Source: Ureibacillus thermophilus (lineage in GTDB: Bacteria; Bacillota; Bacilli; Bacillales_A; Planococcaceae). Taken from it: a stretch of 64,000 nucleotides of DNA. How positions within the stretch are numbered: the stretch's first letter is position 1; each line of letters starts with the position of its first letter. Shown here piece by piece: positions 47,730 to 56,285 of this stretch. A program made the position numbers and the translations under genes. The notes beneath the pieces are model-generated. The model ran no database searches. It had not been told where the DNA came from and saw only the letters and a list, made by a program, of their open reading frames with translations. The DNA is taken from NCBI RefSeq assembly GCF_004331915.1, contig NZ_CP036528.1, forward strand, positions 2,276,273-2,340,272, written 5' to 3'.

Positions 47730-49229
47730 CTATTTAGTCATGGCAATCAGCTCATCGTTTAATTGACGAAGTTTGGCTGTCGCATCCACAATGGCTTCTA
47801 ATAATTTATTTTCTTCGTAAATGGAGTTGACAATTTCTTCTGTTTCGGCGCTGTTTTGTTCGGACATTTCGGATAACTTATTTACTTCCCTCAATAGTTT
47901 TTCAAATTGACTGTTTACCTTTTCAATGGCAAACACGCTTTCTTTCATATTTGTATTGGAAATATCACTCGACTGTTTAACTTGATAAAAGACATCCACG
48001 ATTTCTCGCAATAGATTTTGACCTTCAATGGTTACAGTTTGACCATGCAGTGATTGCTCTTGGGCTGCAGATGATTTGGCGAATAAATCCGATGTTACTT
48101 CTGTAATTTTTGAGGCCGCTTGCGCACTTTCCTCCGCCAACTTCCGAACCTCTTCTGCTACCACTGCAAAGCCTTTTCCATGTTCTCCTGCTCGGGCTGC
48201 TTCAATGGCTGCATTCAATGCCAACAAGTTTGTTTGATCAGCAATGTTTTTAATGCTATTTAATAATTCATTCACCGTTTGCAAACTATGCTGCAACTCA
48301 TCCATGGTATGTACGGTCATATTCATTGAATTGCTTAATACATTCATATGTTTCGATACTTCTTCCACATTTTGTGCATTTTTGGAGAGCTGTTCATTCA
48401 CAGTTTGAGAAAGCTGCATCGCCTCTTGAGATAAATGAACGGCTTGTGATAGTTCAGATTGGGAATTCTGCATAACCTCATTCATTTGGAAAATGGAATC
48501 TGTCTCGTGTTGAATTGATACGGCAATTTGTTGGGCAGAGTTCAAAATCGTCTCACTTACTGCTTTTAAAGAATCAGAAGTATTTTTTACGTCATGAGTT
48601 TGTGTACCTAACGATTGCGCACTTTGTTCAATTTTTAGAATGATTTCTTTCGATTCTTGAAGTAATCTTGTAGCTTCTTCTGCACGTTTCTGCGATTCAG
48701 CAATTAATTGGCCACCCCATGTATTTAATTGATTCAACATAAATAGAATTAACGTGTAAGTAAAGAATAGGACAATAAAATAAGAGAACGAGTAGTCCTC
48801 ACCTAAGATGTTTTGTGGAGCTATGATATACAGCGAGATAATGTAAAAATGGACGAACATCCCATAGATCATTAATATTTTTCTATCAAAATAAACGGCT
48901 GCCATAATAATCGTTGTAAACAATAAATAATGTTTATTGATTGCAAATCCATCGATGATGAATAAGCTATAAATAACTGTCCCTGGCAATGCCGAAAATA
49001 ATACCGCCTTCAATACATAAGGAAGTTTGAGAAAATAATTTAATAGAACACACCCAACTACCACAAGGCCCGACGCAATATAGATGAACGATTCGTCTAA
49101 TCCTTTAATAATGGTATATGAAATACTGATTAATATCACAATTAAACAGGTAATCATAAAGTTTAATTTATGGACCTTTTGAACGTCAAAAATTGTATTT
49201 CTGTTTTCCTGAAGTTGTTTTTCTTCCAT
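47730..49229 (-). CDS. methyl-accepting chemotaxis protein without a large external sensor
   Basis: 499 residues: five or six N-terminal membrane helices (residues about 25-165, short loops only), then a long cytoplasmic coiled coil with the MCP hairpin [20 protein letters not shown] and [20 protein letters not shown]. With no periplasmic Cache or 4HB domain and no HAMP seen, it may sense membrane or energy state. It lies between the group IIC relic and the ECF gene, inside the IS66-bounded segment. GGAGG-like sites are weak; ATG kept. Confidence 0.9.
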   Translation of the reverse strand: MEEKQLQENRNTIFDVQKVHKLNFMITCLIVILISISYTIIKGLDESFIYIASGLVVVGCVLLNYFLKLPYVLKAVLFSALPGTVIYSLFIIDGFAINKHYLLFTTIIMAAVYFDRKILMIYGMFVHFYIISLYIIAPQNILGEDYSFSYFIVLFFTYTLILFMLNQLNTWGGQLIAESQKRAEEATRLLQESKEIILKIEQSAQSLGTQTHDVKNTSDSLKAVSETILNSAQQIAVSIQHETDSIFQMNEVMQNSQSELSQAVHLSQEAMQLSQTVNEQLSKNAQNVEEVSKHMNVLSNSMNMTVHTMDELQHSLQTVNELLNSIKNIADQTNLLALNAAIEAARAGEHGKGFAVVAEEVRKLAEESAQAASKITEVTSDLFAKSSAAQEQSLHGQTVTIEGQNLLREIVDVFYQVKQSSDISNTNMKESVFAIEKVNSQFEKLLREVNKLSEMSEQNSAETEEIVNSIYEENKLLEAIVDATAKLRQLNDELIAMTK

Positions 49230-49660
49230 ATATGTATCACCATCTTAATTGTTGTTTTATAATCCACTAACTATGTATGAGTTATGGACTAGTAATTATT
49301 ACAAAACAACGCATTAAAAATTGATTAGATTCCATTGTGGATGAGTTACAGTTTCTGACAATAAACCACAACAAAAGAATTAATACTCCTTATTCATTTA
49401 TTATATCTGATTCTAATGGAAAAATGTTCTGTATTTTTCAAGTTATACAAAAATTAAAACGAAAGTATCCTCGTTTAGGGAGGATGTTGGAGGAATTTTG
49501 TACTATAACTGCTTGTCTCTTTGGAATAGTTTCATCCCCATTATCTATTAACAATGTGACTCATCACCTGACTATATAAATTTTTGCATTTCTGAATGTT
49601 TCAGCATTGTCACTTTAGTGATAATTTTTAGAATATAAAAAAATATAAGGAGGGCACTCA
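49230..49660. other. intergenic gap between MCP and ECF genes
   Basis: 430 bases, A/T-rich. It should contain divergent promoters. An 80-codon frame at 49337-49579 lacks a ribosome site and any family likeness. I looked for riboswitch signatures (preQ1, TPP, FMN, THF) in front of the transporter gene and saw none. Confidence 0.4.
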
Positions 49661-50197
49661 ATGCAGCAAAACCCATCAAGGAAAATCACAACTATCCGTT
49701 TGACAACTTGTGCTATGTTTATGGCCATGATTGTAGCCCTTAGCTCTTTTGGAGTCCCTGTTCCTGGAGGACATCTGTATTTCGTTGATATTGCGATTGT
49801 TCTGGCAGCCATTTTACTAAACCCTGTTGAAGCTTTCATTGTGGCAGGTTTTGGTTCATTTTTAGGGGATTTTCTTTTTTATCCGCCTCCAATGTTTGTT
49901 TCCCTTGTTACTCACGGGCTACAAGCTTTGGTAATCTCAATCTTTTCCCATAAGGTGATGAAAAGCAAGCCAATTCTTGCTTCAGGATTAGGGGTAGCCA
50001 TTGGTGTCATCATCATGGTTACAGGCTATACCCTTGGAAAAATCTATGTATACGCTACTTTAGAATACGCCATTCTGAAACTTCCATATGAAATCGCTCA
50101 AGGAGCAATCGGTGCTATATTAGGGATGATTTTATGCTGGAAATGCGGAATTCATAAACTGTATGACAAAATGATTCTTAGTAGAAATTCATTATAA
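49661..50197 (+). CDS. ECF-type transporter S component (membrane vitamin-binding subunit)
   Basis: 178 residues with about six membrane segments. TTCAMFMAMIVALSSFGVPVPGGHLYFVD (quoted here only in part: MFMAMIVALSSFGVPVPG) and LAAILLNPVEAFIVAGFGSF are typical of the ECF S family related to riboflavin, folate or pantothenate-type S components. It would pair with a shared EcfAA'T module encoded elsewhere. AAGGAGGGC precedes the ATG. Substrate cannot be told from sequence, and no biosynthetic neighbour helps. Confidence 0.8.
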   Translation: MQQNPSRKITTIRLTTCAMFMAMIVALSSFGVPVPGGHLYFVDIAIVLAAILLNPVEAFIVAGFGSFLGDFLFYPPPMFVSLVTHGLQALVISIFSHKVMKSKPILASGLGVAIGVIIMVTGYTLGKIYVYATLEYAILKLPYEIAQGAIGAILGMILCWKCGIHKLYDKMILSRNSL

Positions 50198-50235
50198 GCA
50201 GTCACGGCGATGGATATTTTATGTCAGAATAAAAG

Positions 50236-50276
50236 AAGGGATTTTGCTCTACAGTTAAGGCAAAATCCCTTTTTTA
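50236..50276 (+). terminator. ECF gene terminator
   Basis: Perfect 10-bp stem GGGATTTTGC / GCAAAATCCC, 50238-50269, six T's. Confidence 0.92.
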
Positions 50277-50492
50277 TGCTTTCCACACTCTGATTGACTT
50301 CCAATCCTTTTTGTTAAGTCATTGTAAAAATGATAAAATAAAAAGATGCACTCTTTAGTTCTACTTTAATGAATTTTTAGAAATCAGTTTTTCTTATTTT
50401 TTCAATTGTCTTAACCATATATTCATATTCTTCAATTTACTGTATAATTCACAAATGTTCATAAAAAGGTGTTCAGTAAAACCGAAGCCAAT

Positions 50493-50748
50493 AGTTAAAA
50501 GCAAATTAAATTTTTCCTTTATATAAAGCTTTTCTCCTTAGTTAATAACTACTTTTGCAAGTTACCATCAAGTTAAAATACAAAATATCATTGTATTTCT
50601 AATAACTTTTTCAACTGCTTTTGCAAGTTAAAAGCAAATTAAATTTTTCCTTTATATAAAGCTTTTCTCCTTAGTTAATAACTACTTTTGCAAGTTATCA
50701 TCAAGTTAAAATACAAAATATCATTGTATTTCTAATAACTTTTTCAAC
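50493..50748 (+). repeat. 133-bp tandem duplication
   Basis: Two direct copies starting at 50493 and 50626 (AGTTAAAAGCAAATTAAATT in each), period 133 bp, one visible base difference (ACCATC versus ATCATC). The second copy is cut at 50748 by the IS66 fragment. Inside each unit CTTTTGCAAGTTA also occurs twice. No coding sense is seen. The segment 50277-50492 is A/T-rich with nothing recognised. Confidence 0.85.
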
Positions 50749-51083
50749 AATTGAAATCCCACTAATTTCAATCCGTAATGAATTTTCAACTGTTTGTGAA
50801 TGATCTTCTAGGGTAACGGATGCCCATTTTGTAGACTTTCCTTGATTTTTTATTGGATTTTCAATTTTTCTTAACCAGTATTTAAACTGGTGAATACTCC
50901 ATTGATTTTCCTTGCACCAGTTTACTTGAGTTTGACCGCTTTTACGATAGTCAGCGATTCGTTGTTCCCAAACCTTTCGTAATTCAGGATTCTTAGGCAT
51001 AAAAAAACCTCCTTCAATTTCATCTTGAGGAGATTATCTCATGAAATTAGCACATCAAGAAGGTGTGCAAGATTTGACGCTTA
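50748..51083 (-). mobile_element. IS66-family element, right partial copy (5' end and start of tnpA)
   Basis: The right end is CGCTTAC at 51077-51083; read from there, GTAAGCGTCAAATCTTGCAC aligns with the left end of the other copy (about 18 of 25 matches). It carries the tnpA start with GAAGGAGG and 84 codons, and ends at 50748 in the tandem duplication. The first 100 bases (50748-50847) are identical to 47475-47574. Confidence 0.9.
50749..51000 (-). pseudogene. IS66 tnpA, 5' fragment
   Basis: Begins MPKNPELRKVWEQRIADYRK with a helix-turn-helix-like region and continues through NQGKSTKWASVTLEDHSQ to ISGISI; after that the frame enters unrelated sequence and stops at 50701. With 47407-47574 it would make a complete 140-residue TnpA. 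Confidence 0.88.
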
Positions 51084-51535
51084 CCTTTAAACCAGTGATA
51101 TCGGGTGGACACTCCCCACTTTGCCTGTGAATCGTAAAGACTGCTTCGAAGGGCCGTACTGTCGATCAGCACAATTTTGGGATACCGTACTTCTAGATCT
51201 TTAAGCACCTGTGCATGAAAAACAGGAAATCCTTGTTCCCGGAACCACTTCGCCGCGCGGGAAAACGTAGACAGATGAGGGACTTCACCAAGCCCACAAG
51301 CCCGTTGAAAACAGCGAAAACGCTGTAGGACGCGTACTAATTTTCGCAAGGAATCAATAGCAAAATAGGTTTTCAAAAAGAAACATTTCAACAACGATTT
51401 TTTCGACACTGGCGGCCTTCCTGTCACATACGGTGTTTCTGGTAACGACAGAGAGTCAATATATCGAAATAAGGATGCTAAAAGTGGATCGATTTCATAA
51501 GACCATGCATGTTCGCTGTTCAAATTGGAAATCAT
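51084..51535 (-). pseudogene. DDE transposase (IS4/IS5-like), 3'-truncated by IS66
   Basis: About 150 codons from ATG 51535 (MISNLNSEHAWSYEIDPLL), including RPPVSKKSLLKCFFLKTYF and the first catalytic region VLIDSTALRSSLYDSQAKWG. It breaks at GVSTRYHWFKG where the IS66 end lies (51083); the C-terminal half, with the last catalytic residue, is gone. CAAGGGGTGG precedes the start. Confidence 0.85.
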
Positions 51536-51606
51536 GATAGTGTCCACCCCTTGGAGAGTTGTTTTTTGGTCACTGTATATGATTTCCAAGGTGGTGGATT
51601 TTTTAT

Positions 51607-51921
51607 GTGCATTTATGCATTCGTTATGCGTTTTGCAACACGTTCTTATTAACTATATCGCCTTACTTAATTTCACTAACATCTTTATTTACAACTTTAA
51701 TAATTTCATTAATCCTTTATGTTTCTTCGTTTACTCTACACTTTGTTTTTTCACAGCGGCGCGAATTATCTGCTGATCGATTCGCAAGTTCATTTGTCGG
51801 AAAAGAATGTGCAAAGGAAACTCTTAGTATTCTGCAAGAACAGAAACTTGTCCCTGAAAAAAGTTATAGCTTGTTTGAAACTCACCCTAGTATTAAGAAG
51901 AGGATAGAAAATATTAGTTAG
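51607..51921 (+). pseudogene. M48-family metalloprotease C-terminal remnant
   Basis: The 3' part encodes QRRELSADRFASSFVGKE and LFETHPSIKKRIENIS, the third-ligand (ExxxD) and HPS..RI motifs of HtpX/Ste24-type M48 proteases. The HExxH motif and the N-terminal half are absent and the first 30 residues look like read-through from the insertion sequence. A broken gene. Confidence 0.65.
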
Positions 51922-52062
51922 CACGTACCCTTTATAAAACATTTTGGCTAATCGCATTATGTAGTAAAAAGTATGTCTCAAAAAAGCTATTGAAATAACA
52001 AGTGCGCAGTAGACACACGCTGTGCAGTAAAAATGTTGTTATTAGTAAAATAGCGTCAGACT

Positions 52063-52102
52063 GTAGACAAAGTCGATTTTTTCGACTTTGTCTACTATTT
52101 TT
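52063..52102. terminator. strong bidirectional hairpin
   Basis: 14-bp perfect stem GTAGACAAAGTCGA / TCGACTTTGTCTAC, T-run ACTATTTTTG. Two more perfect hairpins follow: AAACTAATTTTC / GAAAATTAGTTT near 52219-52250 and TAGCGTTGCT / AGCAACGCTA at 52261-52286, the last right after the stop of the next gene. Confidence 0.75.
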
Positions 52103-52284
52103 GTTTTGGATCAAATACCTAGAAATTAAGCTGTAATTTTAAAAATCCTTTAATATCAGTGTTTGTTGAGGTATTCCAGATTAAGAAATTCTTTTGAAAA
52201 TATAAAAAGAGCATCAGACTAAACTAATTTTCTGCTCGAAAATTAGTTTGTCGACACTCTGTAGCGTTGCTCAATAAAGCAACG

Positions 52285-52473
52285 CTAATTACTAACATTT
52301 CTAATTAACTTAACAGCATTTGCTACGATTCCTATAAGTCCAGTAATTGCGAAAATATATGCAACGAATAAAGGAATAACTGATAAATCCTTAGTTAAGA
52401 TTCTATATGTACCCAGTGCAAAGATTAACAAACTACTCAAAAGTACTAAAAATAAACGTACTTTATTATCCAA
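52285..52473 (-). CDS. small two-helix membrane protein, unknown
   Basis: 62 residues from TTG 52473 (AGGAG 9 bases upstream), two hydrophobic segments (RLFLVLLSSLLIFALGTY and PLFVAYIFAITGLIGIVA). No family recognised. Lies within the accessory region just upstream of the integrase, on the other strand. Confidence 0.55.
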   Translation of the reverse strand: MDNKVRLFLVLLSSLLIFALGTYRILTKDLSVIPLFVAYIFAITGLIGIVANAVKLIRNVSN

Positions 52474-52865
52474 GTCTATCAACTCCTAAAAATTGTTCTA
52501 TACAAATGTTAACATACTTAGGTCTGTTATTTAACATACTTTATGTATATTCAAAGAAAACAAAATATTTGATGAACAGTACGAAAAAATAGTGTAACAA
52601 AACACTAGAAGATACTAAACCTAAATTGTATTCCACCAGATGATCCGAATACCCCTTTTTTAATAAGTTAAATCCACACTTGTAATATTAGTTATACGGA
52701 TGTATAGATATATCCCGTTACAAGACCGGAATGTATGCTTTTTCATATTAGTGGATACCCACCTTTTATAGTTTAACGCTTCCCTAAAAAGTATTATTTT
52801 GATAGTATTTACTTAGCCACATACTGCACACTATTCCAGTTTCAAACTAGGAATGGGGTGTAATG
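52474..52865. other. intergenic region before the integrase
   Basis: About 390 A/T-rich bases. They should carry the divergent promoters of the integrase and of the small membrane protein gene. I see no recognisable attachment site, repressor gene or excisionase here. Confidence 0.35.
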
Positions 52866-53999
52866 ATGGACTTTGACAAGCTAATCAAGGAAAAGAAAAA
52901 AGGATTTTATTTTCGAATCGATATTGAAAAAGACCCGTTCACCGGTAAGAGAAAGCAAGCAAGTTTCGGACCGTTTCGTACAAAGACTGAAGCGAAGAAA
53001 GAACTTCTTAAAATTAAAGCCCAAGTCGATGATGGAAGTTATTTTAAAGAAAGTACAGAAGATTTTTCAATGTTCATGGAGCGGTGGTTTAACACCTCTT
53101 ACAAAAGAACAGTAGAAATAACTACCGCCAAAAGCAGAGAATATGTAATCAGAAATCATATTATGAAGTATTTCCAACATAAAAAAATTAATGAAATTAC
53201 AACATTTGATATTGACAGTTTTTATGTAGACAAGTTAGACAACGGGTATTCAGGTGCATATATCCGACAAATGCATAATTTGCTCAATCAAGCATTTGAG
53301 CAAGCGGTAAAATGGTCATTGGTTAAAGTGAACCCTGTAAAGAATGCTAAACCACCCAAAGTGAAAAGTGAAGAAAAAATAACATGGACAGTAGATGAGG
53401 TAAATCGATTTCTGAATCTGATTAAAAATAGCTCTATGGAGATTCCTTACCTTCTTGCGATTTTCACAGGAATGCGACGTGGAGAAGTTTTAGGACTAAA
53501 ATGGGATGACGTGGATTTTGAGAATAAGAAAATCCGCATCAAGCGCAGCTTATGCTTTGTCTCAGGTAAAGGATTAATTTTTAAAGAGCCTAAAACAAAA
53601 AAATCGAAAAGACAAATTTCAATTTCTCAACATGTTGTAAATGTATTAAAGAAACATAAACAAGAACAAGAGTTTCAAAAGGAGAAATTGGGTGTTCAAT
53701 ACCAAGATAACAATTTAATTGTCTGCACTGACGACGGAAAACCTCTCGATCCACGAAACTTGTTACGACAATTTTATCGCTTGATCGAAGCAGCAAATGT
53801 ACCGCGTATAAGCTTCCATGATTTGCGGCATACACATGCAACCATCTTAATGCAGCAAGGCGAAAATCCAAAAGTGGTTAGCGAGCGGTTGGGACATTCT
53901 CGCGTCGGTATAACTTTAGATTTATACTCACACGTCAGCGATGATTTACAAGAGCAAGCGGCAGAGAAATTTGAAAATGCCCTGTTAAAACAGAGTTAA
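52866..53999 (+). CDS. int: tyrosine-family integrase
   Basis: 377 residues: AP2-like N-terminal arm-binding part (GFYFRIDIEKDPFTGKRK), core-binding SAM-like domain (about 60-160), and catalytic domain with Arg in FTGMRRGEVLGLKW, Lys in the following hairpin, HDLRHTHAT, GHSRVGIT and the nucleophile in LDLYSHV. All residues are intact. Integrases of this type are typical of phage, ICE and genomic islands that use tRNA genes; the tRNA-Val fragment 130 bases downstream fits. ATG 52866 follows GGGGTG; 52863 is also possible. No other element genes (excisionase, conjugation, capsid) are in the window. Confidence 0.93.
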   Translation: MDFDKLIKEKKKGFYFRIDIEKDPFTGKRKQASFGPFRTKTEAKKELLKIKAQVDDGSYFKESTEDFSMFMERWFNTSYKRTVEITTAKSREYVIRNHIMKYFQHKKINEITTFDIDSFYVDKLDNGYSGAYIRQMHNLLNQAFEQAVKWSLVKVNPVKNAKPPKVKSEEKITWTVDEVNRFLNLIKNSSMEIPYLLAIFTGMRRGEVLGLKWDDVDFENKKIRIKRSLCFVSGKGLIFKEPKTKKSKRQISISQHVVNVLKKHKQEQEFQKEKLGVQYQDNNLIVCTDDGKPLDPRNLLRQFYRLIEAANVPRISFHDLRHTHATILMQQGENPKVVSERLGHSRVGITLDLYSHVSDDLQEQAAEKFENALLKQS

Positions 54000-54084
54000 A
54001 ATCCTTTAGTTGACTAAAGGTGCAAGTTTTGTGCAAGTTTTTAAATCACGGAGATTGCAATACAATTGCTAATAAAACGAAAAA

Positions 54085-54117
54085 GCTTGAAACCCTCGAT
54101 ACGCAAGGATTTCAAGC
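54085..54117 (+). terminator. integrase-end hairpin
   Basis: GCTTGAAACCCT / AGGATTTCAAGC imperfect stem between the integrase and the tRNA fragment. Confidence 0.6.
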
Positions 54118-54129
54118 CTCTCACCTTAG

Positions 54130-54171
54130 TGATTCCGACTGGGCTCGAACCAGCGACCTCCACCCTGTCAA
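54130..54171 (-). other. 3' half of tRNA-Val(GAC), probable att site
   Basis: Read on the minus strand: TTGACAG anticodon loop (GAC), GGTGG, AGGTC, GCTGGTTCGAGCCCAGT (T-arm), CGGAATC and discriminator A. The match covers nucleotides 32 to 73 and ends exactly at the anticodon loop: the 5' half (should continue CCACC) is absent. This is the usual attR/attL product of integration into a tRNA gene. No intact tRNA-Val is present in the window. Confidence 0.82.
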
Positions 54172-54250
54172 ATGGGTTTCAAAAAGAAATAGAAAAAGGT
54201 TCTGTGGTTGAAAGGAATTTGGTAAATTCACAACTGAAAAGGTGCATTTT

Positions 54251-54302
54251 AAAAATAAAAAGAATCCAAGAATCACCGTTTTTCCAGTTTTCTTGGATTC
54301 TT
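54251..54302 (-). terminator. MBL hydrolase terminator
   Basis: 13-bp stem AAGAATCCAAGAA / TTCTTGGATTCTT, T-run TTTTTATTTTT, 10 bases after the stop. Confidence 0.9.
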
Positions 54303-54311
54303 ATTTTACGA

Positions 54312-55115
54312 TCAATTGGATAAAATCGATGTGATAATATGTTTCGAATGCCATTCACCACCTGAAACCGTGGCTAATTGATATTTCCTAGGAAACAATA
54401 GTTGATGAATTTCATCTGCTGAAAAACCCTCTTTTGATAAACGCTTTACTTTATCCGTCAATTCAAGCAAATAATCCAATTTAAGCCGAAATGCCTTTTT
54501 TCCATCTTTTATATATCCCGCATGGCAGCAAAACATCTCACCAAAATCCAACTGCAATACTTTTTCGATTGATTGAATGATTTGCGGGATGCTTTCATCG
54601 CGCAAAATCAATTTCGTTTTTGGCGTTACAAATAAGTCGCCGGAATAGAGCTGCCCTGTTGATTCATTTAAAAAGGACACGTGGTCTTGGGCATGGCCCG
54701 GTGTTTCAATGACGCGCCATTTATACTTCCGGGACTCAAAGGTTTCTTCGTGCGGAATAGCTTCATAAGGTGGCCGAATTCCCCAGAAAAACTTTCGGTA
54801 TAACTTATAATCCGCTTTTCGTTTGCTTTTTTCAATAGACATTGCATTTAGATAGATTGGCAGACCTTTTTCGTTCAAATATTTCGCACATCCGTCATGA
54901 TCCTCATGGGCATGGGTGATGACGACCCGGTCAATGGACAAGCGATTAAAAAAATTCAAAAACTCCTTTTTCATCGAATGGGCGCCGCAGTCAATAAGTA
55001 CGCCATCTTGATAAAAGGAATAAACATTTAAATGGACTTTAGAAAATACATTTTTCCCTTCAAAAAGAATTACATCCCCTTGCTTTGTTTCATAAAAACT
55101 TTGCTTTAATAACAT
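54312..55115 (-). CDS. MBL-fold metallohydrolase
   Basis: 267 residues with the metallo-beta-lactamase metal site THAHEDHDG, ETPGHAQDHVSF and GDLFV, consistent with two zinc ions. C-terminal extension with a helical region (EMFCCHAGYIKDGKKAFRLK). Likely a hydrolase of a lactone, thioester or phosphodiester; substrate unknown. ATG 55115 follows GGGGGTG; the longer frame overlaps the upstream zinc-ribbon gene. Confidence 0.85.
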   Translation of the reverse strand: MLLKQSFYETKQGDVILFEGKNVFSKVHLNVYSFYQDGVLIDCGAHSMKKEFLNFFNRLSIDRVVITHAHEDHDGCAKYLNEKGLPIYLNAMSIEKSKRKADYKLYRKFFWGIRPPYEAIPHEETFESRKYKWRVIETPGHAQDHVSFLNESTGQLYSGDLFVTPKTKLILRDESIPQIIQSIEKVLQLDFGEMFCCHAGYIKDGKKAFRLKLDYLLELTDKVKRLSKEGFSADEIHQLLFPRKYQLATVSGGEWHSKHIITSILSN

Positions 55116-55149
55116 TCCGACACCCCCAATTTGCGAAAAAATTTCCCCA

Positions 55150-55398
55150 TCACTCAATTTCTTGAATAAATCGCACTTCATCATACCCGCATTCCGAACA
55201 CGTCATCAAATGAGGACAAATTTGATCTGTTGCCGTATTCGGGTATCCATCGCCCATCTTTACGGTTTCCTCATCATTGTAGTGGCAATATGGATCTAAA
55301 TAATCGGATACTTTCCCGGAATCATCCAATTTTTTATTGCAATGCGGACAAAAGACTTCTATTTCAACCAAAGAATTGCAAAGCGGACATTGTGCCAT
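55150..55398 (-). CDS. small zinc-ribbon protein
   Basis: 82 residues with CPLC...CPHC in the first 20 residues and CPHLMTCSECG near the end, a double zinc ribbon. GAGGTGAAG precedes the ATG. Function unknown; the following MBL gene may be co-transcribed. Confidence 0.75.
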   Translation of the reverse strand: MAQCPLCNSLVEIEVFCPHCNKKLDDSGKVSDYLDPYCHYNDEETVKMGDGYPNTATDQICPHLMTCSECGYDEVRFIQEIE

Positions 55399-55433
55399 GA
55401 TTCTTCACCTCAGAAACATTATTCACCATTATA

Positions 55434-55464
55434 GAAAAAAGCATTCCTTCAAGGGTAAGAATGC
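55434..55464 (-). terminator. GNAT gene terminator
   Basis: GCATTC / GAATGC stem with a 12-nt loop and TTTTTTC, 70 bases after the GNAT stop. Confidence 0.65.
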
Positions 55465-55536
55465 AATGGCACAATGAATCTTAAGCCCAAAAAATAGTAT
55501 ACCGAATGGTTAAAATATATTTTACTGAATGATTCA

Positions 55537-55986
55537 TCATTCAGTCAATGAATCCAAATTTTTCACCATTCCATTATGAGGAATTCCTTCTTCATAAAAT
55601 ACTTCTGATTGAACCTGATATCCCAGCTGCTCATAAAAAGTATTGGCATGGGTTTGGGAATGCAATTTTACTTTGGAAACCCCTTTTTCTTTTGCAATTT
55701 TTTCTAACTCTTGAACAATGACTTTGCCAATGCCCAACTGGCGATAAGGTTTTAATACACATATCCGCTCTAATTTGCCAACCCCATCAATAAATCGTAT
55801 TCTTCCTGTTCCAACTGGTTGTTGATTAGAAAGAATTAAAAGATGCTTGCATGGGGCATCCAGAGAATCATATTCATCAATCTCGTTCTCCTCAGGCACT
55901 CCCTGCTCTTTTACAAACACTTCTTTCCGAATAGCAAAAGCTTTTTGTAATTCCTCTTCCGTAGTGATACGAACAGCTTCTATCAT
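55537..55986 (-). CDS. GNAT-family N-acetyltransferase
   Basis: 149 residues with the acetyl-CoA loop KPYRQLGIGKVIVQELEK (Q/R-x-x-G-x-G/A) and KLHSQTHANTFYEQLGYQVQ; the ElaA/YjcF subgroup is suggested by the RKEVFVKEQGVPEENEIDEYD opening (quoted here only as FVKEQGVPEENEID). Substrate unknown. AAAGGGATG lies upstream of ATG 55986. Confidence 0.88.
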   Translation of the reverse strand: MIEAVRITTEEELQKAFAIRKEVFVKEQGVPEENEIDEYDSLDAPCKHLLILSNQQPVGTGRIRFIDGVGKLERICVLKPYRQLGIGKVIVQELEKIAKEKGVSKVKLHSQTHANTFYEQLGYQVQSEVFYEEGIPHNGMVKNLDSLTE

Positions 55987-56199
55987 CTTTTCATCCCTTT
56001 CTACCATTTTATGCGTGAATTATTAAACTTTTTATTATTGTACTTTTTTCTCCAAGTTTTTGAAAACTTCTTTGTAAAAAAATCTAATTTAACTTAGCTT
56101 TTTGTTAGTTTATCAAATTTTTTGTCTAGACAATGTCCAAGATGACGGTTACTATAGAAGACGGAGAGTTCGGAAAAACTAAAGTTGAGTATTATAAAA

Positions 56200-56234
56200 A
56201 ACACGAAAGATTTCGTGTTGCATTTTTTGCTAAT
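56200..56234 (+). terminator. leader terminator/attenuator before the amino-acid ABC operon
   Basis: AACACGAAA / TTTCGTGTT perfect stem with GCATTTTTT, 50 bases before the substrate-binding protein. 56008-56199 is A/T-rich and has no gene. The hairpin would stop transcription unless something relieves it; no riboswitch motif is recognised. Confidence 0.6.
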
Positions 56235-56285
56235 ACACTTTAGTTTACTAAATTATTAGATTACTAATATTGAGGAGAGTATGAT

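Noticed and set aside
49337-49579. 80-codon plus-strand frame between MCP and ECF genes
   Set aside because: No ribosome site, low-complexity composition and no recognisable domain.
49480-49660. Riboswitch in front of the ECF S-component gene
   Set aside because: No preQ1, TPP, FMN or THF signature is visible by eye; would need a covariance scan.
50493-50748. Repeats considered as a CRISPR array
   Set aside because: Only two units of 133 bp with no spacers, and the identity runs through the whole unit.
54130-54171. An intact tRNA gene
   Set aside because: Only the 3' half from the anticodon loop is present; the acceptor 5' arm and D-arm are missing.
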